Source: Clostridia bacterium (GTDB taxonomy: Bacteria; Bacillota; Clostridia; UMGS1883). From it: DNA of 6,905 nt. The first letter of the stretch is position 1. Each line of letters begins with the position of its first letter. Where the stretch lies: positions 1 through 6,905 of the forward strand of contig JAFSBF010000128.1 of NCBI GenBank assembly GCA_017441965.1, given 5' to 3'. The notes beneath the pieces were generated by a model. The model saw only the letters and a list, made by a program, of their open reading frames with translations, did not search any database and was not told the DNA's origin. The translations under genes were made by a program, and so were the position numbers. Below are positions 1 to 5,156 of the stretch, piece by piece.

Positions 1-1363
1 TAAGCTCACCGTCTGTATCTCCGATTATTATTCCTTTTTCTTTTAAGAAATTAATCTCTTTTATATAAAGCTCTGTCGTATACGAAGAATTATCAACAGG
101 CGTTTGCTCCTTTTCAAATTCTATTTCATACCATTTTGAATCTTCCAGAACAACAATTTTGCCATTTATAACACGAAGCTGACTAAATACAGGCTTTGTT
201 ATGAATTCCCCCTTGTCATTGAGGATTGCCCATTTAAAGGGAGCAAGCCTCAATGCAAAGTACCCGCTTCCGAGATGCTCGACATTATATAATGCCTCCA
301 AAGAAATAGTGGGCGGTGTATGATACGTGCCGTCGGGGTTTAAAATTCCTGCAAGACCGTTAAGCCGGACTATGAAATAACCGTCTACGGAGTAAATATC
401 TTCATAGATGCACGGTGCAACCTCTGTTCCGTCGGTTGTGATAATGCCTACCTTGCCGTTCTTTTTAAACCACAACAGGTTATCCTCTCCAATGTAGTGA
501 GTGCTCATTTTTTCACTCGGCTCTTTAATTAAGTTAAGGTTTATATCAAAGTAATAGTCGTAAAAACCGTCGCTTGCAAGATAGACATTTTTTTCTTCCA
601 TAAAATAAACGGAATTATATATGGTGGGGAGAAGAACATTGCCGTTAAAATCGATTAGTCCCTGTTTTTTATCCTTTATAACCACAGCGTTCTTTACAGC
701 CGTTGGGTATATCTCATCATAATCGCCTTTAAAAAGCAGATTTCCGTTTTTATCAAGTATGTAGCTGCCGCTTTCGTTTGTTGCAGCAAATGTGCCGTGG
801 TAATATCTTAAGAAATCCGCATTCAAGGGCATAAGTTCGTTTCCGTCCTTATCAATAACCGTATATCCAAAATCTCTGCCCACAACGCACATTCCGTCAA
901 TAAACACGCTTTCGCAATAGTCATATTTAAAATCCACAATTATTTTTCCGTTGTAGTCAATGAAGCCGTATTTATCATTAAAATCCTGTACTCTTATTTC
1001 AAAACGGTCATCGGTGCGAGGTTGAATTTGAACCTCCTTATACATTGCAGGGATAACAATTTTACCTTTTTCATTTACTGCACCCCAGTTGTTTCCGTCC
1101 CTTACCGCAATAAGTGAAAAATTCTGATAAGGGGGAAATGACGGTCTGTTATCGCTTCCCAATTCATCCCACATTGCAGGAATGATGGTCTCGCCGTATT
1201 TTGTCATTCCCCATTTCCCGTTTTCCGAAAACTTTTCATATTTCAAGCCTTCGTGGGGAATTTCCCGAACATCACTTAAATTTTCGGTTGAAAAACTGTA
1301 ATCTGCATAAGCAGTAAGTGTTAATAAAGAAAATACTAACAGTAAAGATATTAATTTTTTCAT
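1..1363 (-). CDS. Secreted WG-repeat protein, probable start of a C-terminal SLH domain (3' end outside window)
   Basis: This reading frame is open for 454 codons from the ATG at 1363 to the left edge, so the protein is incomplete at its C-terminus. Residues 1-20 form a signal peptide (MKK, a Leu-rich core, then an AYA cleavage motif), so the product is exported. Residues 50-396 hold about ten WG-type repeats of the pattern (K/N)WG-hydrophobic-D-x-x-G-K-x-(I/V)-x-P-x-(Y/W)-(D/E). The clearest start at residues 50, 92, 131, 233, 304 and 377; degenerate ones start near 165, 199, 269 and 337. Residues 429-454 (INFLKEKGIIIGDTDGEL at the end) resemble the beginning of an S-layer homology domain, which would attach the protein to the cell wall. 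The start is set by the Shine-Dalgarno AAGGAGG ending 5 nt before the ATG. The gene lies 10 bp after the M56 sensor gene and is presumably its co-transcribed third member. WG-repeat proteins have no general assigned function; a surface binding role is inference. Confidence 0.92.
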   Translation of the reverse strand, partial: MKKLISLLLVFSLLTLTAYADYSFSTENLSDVREIPHEGLKYEKFSENGKWGMTKYGETIIPAMWDELGSDNRPSFPPYQNFSLIAVRDGNNWGAVNEKGKIVIPAMYKEVQIQPRTDDRFEIRVQDFNDKYGFIDYNGKIIVDFKYDYCESVFIDGMCVVGRDFGYTVIDKDGNELMPLNADFLRYYHGTFAATNESGSYILDKNGNLLFKGDYDEIYPTAVKNAVVIKDKKQGLIDFNGNVLLPTIYNSVYFMEEKNVYLASDGFYDYYFDINLNLIKEPSEKMSTHYIGEDNLLWFKKNGKVGIITTDGTEVAPCIYEDIYSVDGYFIVRLNGLAGILNPDGTYHTPPTISLEALYNVEHLGSGYFALRLAPFKWAILNDKGEFITKPVFSQLRVINGKIVVLEDSKWYEIEFEKEQTPVDNSSYTTELYIKEINFLKEKGIIIGDTDGEL

Positions 1364-1368
1364 AATGT

Positions 1369-1375
1369 CCTCCTT
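1369..1375 (-). promoter_or_regulatory. Strong ribosome binding site of the WG-repeat gene, overlapping the upstream stop codon
   Basis: On the minus strand the bases read TAAGGAGGACATTATG. The AAGGAGG is a near-perfect Shine-Dalgarno and shares two bases with the TAA stop of the M56 gene. This fixes the start of the WG-repeat gene and argues for co-transcription and possible translational coupling, because no promoter or terminator fits in the 10-bp gap. Confidence 0.85.
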
Positions 1376-2972
1376 AATAGATTAAAGCTGTGCCTGAAAT
1401 ATCAGTGTTGTTATATTCATTGTCGGCTTTATAGGTTAAAAGCAGCTCATAGCTGTCATTCTTGTCAAGCCCTGTAAATGAATATGAATTTGTTTTGGAC
1501 GGCTTAACTGATGCGTTAAGCAGAGCTTTGCCGTCTTTTAGAAGCATGATATTTAGCCTATGGCTGCTGTTTGAATTAATATATATGGATATATTGCCGT
1601 TATAATCGGGGGAAAAGCTTCCTAAAGAAAGAGTGGAATTTTCTTTTAAATTAAAGTCCCTTACACTGCAGGAAGAATTAAGGTTAATATTTTGTAAATA
1701 TTCCCGACTTCTTCCTGAATTTAAAGCCTTGCTGAGCATCATATCAAAATCGGTTCCGGGGGGAAGTGCATTTGCTTTTGCCTCGGGAAAAAACTTTTCT
1801 TTTACAGGCATAGGCTCGTTTAAAAAAGTGGGGACTTTTTGGCTGACCTCAGGAGCTTGCATCATGTCCTGTTCATTTTCGATTTTCGAGGGTTGTGCCG
1901 TAAAAGGGGCTTCCTTGCTGCTTTCGTCTGCCTTTGGTTTACCGGTTGGGGCTTTTTCTTGTTCTGCTTTTTTCACAACCTTAATATTTAACTTAGGAAT
2001 ATCTGTTGATTTAACACGAACTGAAGTTGTTAATGTTGCAAAGGACAACACTGCAATTAAAACGAGAAACAAGTATGAGCTGCACTTACCTTGCTCCCTA
2101 TAACATAGAATTTGTTTAATTCTTTTTTTGAGATGATTTTTACTGCCGGATGCGTTTAAAAGCGCCCCTGCAGGAAATTTTGAATATTCCTCCAGCATAG
2201 AAATAAGAACTGAGCCGTAGCCCTTACTTTTTTCGCTTCCTATCAGGGATATGGTTTTTTCATCGGTTGCAAGCTCAATATCCTGCCTTATAAATTTTGC
2301 AAATATATGTATTATGGGGTTAAACCAATGTATCGCTTGAATAAGAGCAATCAGGTAATTTGTGAGAATGTCCTTTCTTTTATAGTGAGAAAGCTCATGA
2401 TAAAAAACATACTCAAGCTCTCTGTCTGTAAGGTTTTTCATTCTGTCGGTTATAAGTATTTTTGGACACAGCAGACCAAAAAGGGAAGTGCCCTTTACAA
2501 TAGATTGGTTAACAAGTATGATTTTTCTTTTGATTTTCAGGTTCTTTTGACAATCTGTGAAGATATTGTTTATTCGCACATCAATTGGTTTTGAAAATTT
2601 TTTTAATTTTAAGGATAATATTATATTGGACAACATAAGCCATATGCCCATAACAATAAATCCAACAAGCCAGAGCACAGGAAGGAGGCTTGCGATTTCT
2701 GTTTCTGCAGTAGCAGATGCCTTTATATTTTCCAAAAATATTTCTTGAATATCGCTGCCGGTATAAAGATATTCTGAATTAAAAACACTTAATTTACTTT
2801 CCGGTCCAAATGGGAAAAATATCTTTATAATAAAAACTGACCATAAAAGCACACTGAATTTATGCGGGAGTATTCTGTCTGTTAGCTTTTTTGTTAAAAA
2901 GACAATAATACCTGCTATACTTGCGTTTATGGTAGAAGCCAAAACAAAATTGAATATAGCGTCAAGACTCAT
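1374..2972 (-). CDS. M56-family (BlaR1/MecR1-type) membrane metallopeptidase sensor with a non-penicillin-binding C-terminal region
   Basis: The 532-residue product is an integral membrane zinc protease of the BlaR1/MecR1 type, which on sensing a signal inactivates the partner repressor by proteolysis. Hydrophobic segments lie near residues 9-27, 40-55, 97-120 and 299-318. The cytoplasmic protease domain contains the zinc motif HELSH (192-196), the family's HWFNP (215-219) and the third-ligand region DIELATDE (231-238, probable ligand E233; many relatives have Cys where T236 stands). After the last membrane span, a Pro/Lys/Glu-rich linker (about 332-400) leads to a roughly 110-residue Ser/Asn-rich, beta-like tail (425-532). 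True BlaR1 has a sensor of about 250 residues with an SxxK active site, and I see neither. The gene overlaps the repressor gene by 11 bp and has a GGAGG site (2982-2986). M56 membership is firm; the ligand is unknown. Confidence 0.92.
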   Translation of the reverse strand: MSLDAIFNFVLASTINASIAGIIVFLTKKLTDRILPHKFSVLLWSVFIIKIFFPFGPESKLSVFNSEYLYTGSDIQEIFLENIKASATAETEIASLLPVLWLVGFIVMGIWLMLSNIILSLKLKKFSKPIDVRINNIFTDCQKNLKIKRKIILVNQSIVKGTSLFGLLCPKILITDRMKNLTDRELEYVFYHELSHYKRKDILTNYLIALIQAIHWFNPIIHIFAKFIRQDIELATDEKTISLIGSEKSKGYGSVLISMLEEYSKFPAGALLNASGSKNHLKKRIKQILCYREQGKCSSYLFLVLIAVLSFATLTTSVRVKSTDIPKLNIKVVKKAEQEKAPTGKPKADESSKEAPFTAQPSKIENEQDMMQAPEVSQKVPTFLNEPMPVKEKFFPEAKANALPPGTDFDMMLSKALNSGRSREYLQNINLNSSCSVRDFNLKENSTLSLGSFSPDYNGNISIYINSNSSHRLNIMLLKDGKALLNASVKPSKTNSYSFTGLDKNDSYELLLTYKADNEYNNTDISGTALIY

Positions 2973-3348
2973 TTTGTTTTTCCTCCAGAATATTTTTAAG
3001 CTCTTCTATATCTGCTTTAGAAAGTTGTGCATCTTTAATAAATGAAGCCAGCATCAAATTAAGCGAGCCGTCATAGAGCTTTTTTATAAAACTTCTGTTA
3101 GCGTAGCTCTGATAATCTTCTTTTTTTACGGCTGCAGAATAGATAAAAGATTTTGCATCTTTTTTCTCCGTTCTGACTGCACCCTTTGCAACCAGTCTCG
3201 ACAGGAGTGTTTGTATTGTTTTGGGTTTCCAATCATTTGTTTTTTCAATTTCTGCTATTATTTCTTTGGCAGTTGAAGCATCCTTTTCCCATAATACTTT
3301 CATAACTTCTATTTCTGCCTCGGATATTTGTGGTACGCTGTTATTCAT
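2962..3348 (-). CDS. BlaI/MecI-family transcriptional repressor
   Basis: This 128-residue protein has the normal length for the family (about 120-130). Residues 8-74 form the winged helix: the opening ISEAEIEVMKVLW, the recognition helix around WKPKTIQTLLSRL (40-52), and a wing ending at FIY (68-70). Residues 75-128 form the helical dimerisation tail. By family knowledge, the dimer binds TACA-NN-TGTA boxes and is released when the partner M56 peptidase triggers its cleavage. The S102-F103 pair (ASFIKD) aligns by eye with the Asn-Phe cleavage site of staphylococcal BlaI. The start is supported by TAGGAGGA nine bases upstream, immediately beside the operator palindrome. It is the first gene of the operon and overlaps the M56 gene by 11 bp (ATGAGTCTTGA). 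It almost certainly represses its own operon, because two matching boxes sit in the promoter. It is not a CopY: I see no CxC copper motif at the C-terminus. Confidence 0.93.
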   Translation of the reverse strand: MNNSVPQISEAEIEVMKVLWEKDASTAKEIIAEIEKTNDWKPKTIQTLLSRLVAKGAVRTEKKDAKSFIYSAAVKKEDYQSYANRSFIKKLYDGSLNLMLASFIKDAQLSKADIEELKNILEEKQNES

Positions 3349-3355
3349 TATAAAT

Positions 3356-3362
3356 TCCTCCT
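3356..3362 (-). promoter_or_regulatory. Ribosome binding site of the BlaI-family repressor gene
   Basis: AGGAGGA on the minus strand lies seven bases before the ATG at 3348. It directly abuts the downstream arm of the operator palindrome (ending at 3363), so the untranslated leader consists of little more than operator half plus Shine-Dalgarno. Confidence 0.8.
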
Positions 3363-3416
3363 AAAAATGGATTACAAGTGTAAGTTAATTTAATATTACA
3401 CCTGTAATCCATTTTT
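3363..3416. promoter_or_regulatory. Double BlaI-type operator inside a 54-bp near-perfect palindrome
   Basis: Two boxes of the BlaI/MecI pattern are visible: TTACAAGTGTAA (3372-3383) and TTACACCTGTAA (3396-3407), each TTACA-NN-TGTAA, with centres 24 bp apart. They lie within a larger inverted repeat whose arms, 3363-3383 and 3396-3416, match at 20 of 21 positions (the one mismatch is 3377/3402). The upstream box sits in the promoter spacer and touches the -10 hexamer; the downstream box covers the early transcribed region. This is the expected layout for tight repression by two repressor dimers. The AAAAATGGA extension of the symmetry beyond the core boxes is more than the recognised motif needs. 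Confidence 0.9.
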
Positions 3417-3421
3417 GTCAA
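3393..3421 (-). promoter_or_regulatory. Promoter of the repressor / M56 sensor / WG-repeat operon
   Basis: On the minus strand, TTGACA (3421-3416) is a consensus -35. After exactly 17 bp comes TAATAT (3398-3393), a 4-of-6 match to the -10. Transcription would start near 3386, between the two BlaI boxes. I see no other promoter further down the operon. Confidence 0.82.
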
Positions 3422-3575
3422 TAGTAATTTTATATTTTTAAATTTTTGGTTCTGTTGGCCTACTGTATTGATTTTATATCCCTACATTCCAAAAAAGGAA
3501 CCCCTTGTGTTTTCTCTCCCCAATAACAGTTTGAGGATGTGTCGCTTTTGGTGTGGATTACCCCCCTTTGACAAT
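3422..3575. other. Intergenic stretch with no recognised feature
   Basis: Between the operon promoter and the tRNA terminator I see no start codon with a ribosome binding site, no convincing promoter and no strong hairpin. A short reading frame covers 3482-3700 on the minus strand, but it is a translation of the tRNA gene and its terminator and is not a gene. Confidence 0.6.
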
Positions 3576-3614
3576 AAAAAAACCACAGCTACCCTCTTAC
3601 GAGGATAACTGTGG
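3576..3614 (-). terminator. Rho-independent terminator of the tRNA-Leu transcript
   Basis: The minus-strand RNA folds into a 14-bp stem (3614-3601 with 3596-3583; twelve Watson-Crick and two G-U pairs) closed by the GNRA-type tetraloop GUAA. It is followed directly by seven U residues (3582-3576). It begins five bases after the tRNA CCA end. On the plus strand the two G-U pairs become A-C mismatches, but six T residues (3615-3620) follow the stem, so weak termination in the other direction is possible. Confidence 0.92.
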
Positions 3615-3619
3615 TTTTT

Positions 3620-3706
3620 TGGTGCCGATGGCGGGGGTCGAACCCGCACGGTGTTGCCACCGACGGATTTTGAGTCCGTTACGTCTGCCAATTCCATCAC
3701 ATCGGC
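3620..3706 (-). tRNA. tRNA-Leu, anticodon CAA, CCA encoded
   Basis: The 87-nt gene folds as a class II tRNA. The acceptor GCCGATG pairs with CATCGGC, followed by discriminator A and an encoded CCA. The D arm contains GGAATTGGCAGAC. The anticodon stem ACGGA/TCCGT closes the loop CTCAAAA, giving anticodon CAA (3672-3670), which reads UUG. A long variable arm CGGTG-GCAA-CACCG and the T arm GCGGG-TTCGACC-CCCGC complete the fold. The long variable arm, anticodon and A discriminator together identify leucine. It is transcribed alone, with its own promoter and terminator. Confidence 0.97.
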
Positions 3707-3717
3707 TTAACACATTT

Positions 3718-3746
3718 ATTATATTATACTAAGCCGAAAAAATCAA
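3718..3746 (-). promoter_or_regulatory. Promoter of tRNA-Leu
   Basis: On the minus strand TTGATT (3746-3741) is followed after 17 bp by a perfect TATAAT (3723-3718). The predicted start, near 3711, lies only about five bases before the mature tRNA 5' end. An overlapping second TATAAT-like run (AGTATAATATAAT) sits just upstream. Confidence 0.78.
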
Positions 3747-3794
3747 CACTTTTTTCTGAAAAATATGGAGTGAAATAATTTTTCCCCAAAGCTA

Positions 3795-3823
3795 TTGACA
3801 AGATGAATTTTCAATGCTATACT
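3795..3823 (+). promoter_or_regulatory. Promoter of the GntR-ABC operon
   Basis: Consensus TTGACA (3795-3800), a 17-bp spacer, and TATACT (3818-3823) preceded by TGC, an extended -10. The predicted start is near 3830, inside the adjacent inverted repeat. Such a strong promoter would need a repressor to stay quiet. Confidence 0.87.
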
Positions 3824-3853
3824 AACTGTACTAATACAAGTGATACAGTTAGT
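3821..3853. promoter_or_regulatory. Probable operator of the YtrA-type GntR repressor
   Basis: ACTAACTGTA (3821-3830) and TACAGTTAGT (3844-3853) form a perfect 10-bp inverted repeat with a 13-bp spacer. It overlaps the last three bases of the -10 and spans the predicted transcription start. The inner part, CTGTA-N13-TACAG, resembles in half-site and spacing the inverted repeat I recall for Bacillus YtrA (AGTGTA-N13-TACACT). Binding by the product of the next gene is inferred from position and similarity. Confidence 0.78.
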
Positions 3854-3867
3854 GCGAACTGAAGAAC

Positions 3868-3875
3868 GGAGGTGA
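3868..3875 (+). promoter_or_regulatory. Ribosome binding site of the GntR gene
   Basis: GGAGGTGA, fully complementary to the 16S rRNA tail, lies four bases before the ATG at 3880 and decides the start. Confidence 0.85.
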
Positions 3876-3879
3876 GAGA

Positions 3880-4257
3880 ATGATAAACTTAGATTACAAG
3901 GATGGGCGCACACTTCACGAGCAAATTGAGGACGGCTTTCGGGGTCTTATAATAAGCGGAATTTTAAAACCTGATGAGCAGCTTCCGTCGGTGAGGGAGC
4001 TTTCCATAAGCCTGACGGTAAACCCCAACACAGTGCAAAAAGCCTATAAGGAATTGGAAAATGCAGGCTTTATCTACAGTGTAAAGGGTAAGGGTAATTT
4101 TGTGGCGTCAGCACCCCGCACAGAGGATAGCCGCCACAGGGAAGAACTGTATGAGAGCCTTGCATCAATAGTCAGGGAGCTTAATTACCTTGGTGAAACA
4201 AAGGAAGGTATACAGAACCTTGTAAATAATATTTACGCTGAAAAGGAGGAAGAGTAA
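3880..4257 (+). CDS. GntR-family transcriptional regulator, YtrA subfamily
   Basis: The 125-residue protein is short for GntR regulators, as is typical of the YtrA subfamily, which lacks a large ligand-binding domain. Residues 8-76 form the winged helix with the family signature in order: LHEQIEDGFRGLIISGIL, the LPSVREL core (35-41), NPNTVQKAY (48-56) as recognition helix, LENAGFI (59-65), and the wing KGKGNFV (69-75). Residues 84-122 are a charged helical tail that probably mediates dimerisation. It heads an operon with an ABC ATPase and permease, the usual YtrA arrangement, and its TAA stop overlaps the ATPase start codon by one base (TAATG). The likely role is autorepression through the inverted repeat at 3821-3853. 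The inducer is unknown; in related systems it is envelope stress or antibiotics. Confidence 0.93.
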   Translation: MINLDYKDGRTLHEQIEDGFRGLIISGILKPDEQLPSVRELSISLTVNPNTVQKAYKELENAGFIYSVKGKGNFVASAPRTEDSRHREELYESLASIVRELNYLGETKEGIQNLVNNIYAEKEEE

Positions 4258-5156
4258 TGATACAGGTAAAAAATGTCAGCAAGTATTTTGACGATTTCAA
4301 AGTGCTTGACGATTTTTCACTTAATGTAAAAAAAGGCACCATATATGGACTTGTAGGCCCTAACGGTGCAGGAAAAACTACTATAATAAATCATATAAAC
4401 GGTGTTTTAAAGCCTGATGCTGGTGAAATTTATATAGACGGCGAAAGGGTTTATGAGAATAATAAGATAAAGGAAAGTGTACTCTCTATTGCAGATGACT
4501 GGTTTTATTACAGTACATACACGATTAAACAGATGGCGCATTTTTACCGTGACATTTATCCGTCATTTAATATGGAGCGCTATGAGGCAATAAAGGGTAT
4601 ATTCAAAATTGATGAAAAGCGGCAGATAAGAAAGCTTTCCAAAGGTATGAAAAAGCAGGTTGCTTTCTGGCTGACACTCTCTGCAATGCCTTCGGTGCTT
4701 ATTCTTGATGAGCCGCTTGACGGTCTTGACCCCGTTATGCGTAAACAGGTGCTTAACCTTGTGATCGCTGATGTTACGGACAGAGAGATGACAGTGCTCG
4801 TTTCCTCGCATAATTTGAGGGAGCTTGAGGATATCTGCGACTGGGTAGGAATTATTCACAAGGGTAAAATGATTATTGAAAAGCCTCTTGATGACCTTAA
4901 GGGCAGTGTGCATAAATATCAGATGGTAATTGATGAAAACTGCGCTAAGAAGCTTGAGGAAAATTCTGATGTGCTTCACATTTCAAAAACAGGCTCAGTT
5001 TATAACGTGATTATGCGCGGAGATGCACAGGAAACCCATAGCAATATGAAGGAGCTTTCCCCAATGCTTTGTGAGCGTATAAGCCTTACTTTAGAGGAAG
5101 TATTTATTTACGAGTTAGGAGGTTTGGGTTATGATTTCAAGAGCATCATTGTTTAA
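4257..5156 (+). CDS. ABC transporter ATP-binding protein, YtrB-like
   Basis: This 299-residue cytoplasmic ATPase would power the adjacent permease. Visible motifs are Walker A GPNGAGKT (34-41), the signature LSKGM (127-131, in place of LSGGQ), Walker B VLILDEP (147-153, catalytic E152), the D-loop LDGLDP (154-159) and the H-loop SSH (183-185, H185). The Q-loop region (about 77-90, SIADDWFYYSTYTI) shows Asp where most ABC ATPases have Gln. The LSKGM signature and Asp-type Q-loop fit the GntR-linked YtrB branch as I know it. Residues 210-299 form a C-terminal regulatory extension. The ATG overlaps the GntR stop and is preceded by GGAGG (4245-4249). The last 26 bp overlap the permease gene. The substrate cannot be deduced. 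In this branch both export and sensing or signalling roles have been proposed. Confidence 0.95.
   Translation: MIQVKNVSKYFDDFKVLDDFSLNVKKGTIYGLVGPNGAGKTTIINHINGVLKPDAGEIYIDGERVYENNKIKESVLSIADDWFYYSTYTIKQMAHFYRDIYPSFNMERYEAIKGIFKIDEKRQIRKLSKGMKKQVAFWLTLSAMPSVLILDEPLDGLDPVMRKQVLNLVIADVTDREMTVLVSSHNLRELEDICDWVGIIHKGKMIIEKPLDDLKGSVHKYQMVIDENCAKKLEENSDVLHISKTGSVYNVIMRGDAQETHSNMKELSPMLCERISLTLEEVFIYELGGLGYDFKSIIV
5117..5122 (+). promoter_or_regulatory. Ribosome binding site of the permease gene, inside the ATPase coding region
   Basis: AGGAGG lies eight bases before the ATG at 5131 and within the C-terminal codons of the ATPase gene (Leu-Gly-Gly). It supports this permease start, and therefore the 26-bp overlap and translational coupling. 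Confidence 0.8.

Noticed and set aside
1633..2748. Plus-strand reading frames at 1633-2103, 2307-2594 and 2557-2748
   Set aside because: They lie antisense to the M56 sensor gene, lack ribosome binding sites and show no family features, while the opposite strand has clear M56 motifs.
1374..2972. Calling the sensor a true BlaR1 beta-lactam receptor
   Set aside because: The protease half fits, but the C-terminal region is too short and lacks the SxxK and KTG motifs of a penicillin-binding sensor.
3363..3416. The long palindrome read as a transcription terminator (arms flanked by A and T runs)
   Set aside because: It contains two BlaI boxes and overlaps a consensus -35/-10 promoter just before the repressor gene. 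The start site lies in its centre, so the operon RNA would not contain the full hairpin.
3568..3596. TTGACA on the plus strand at 3568-3573 as a promoter
   Set aside because: No acceptable -10 sequence is found 16-18 bp downstream, and it would fire straight into the terminator and antisense to the tRNA.
3482..3700. A 72-codon minus-strand reading frame (MMELADVTDSKSVGG...)
   Set aside because: It is a translation of the tRNA-Leu gene plus its terminator. It starts inside the tRNA, has no ribosome binding site, and is the familiar spurious product of tRNA-Leu sequences.
4563..4979. Minus-strand reading frame of 138 codons
   Set aside because: It is antisense to the ATPase gene, whose motifs run straight through it, and it has no domain signature or ribosome site.
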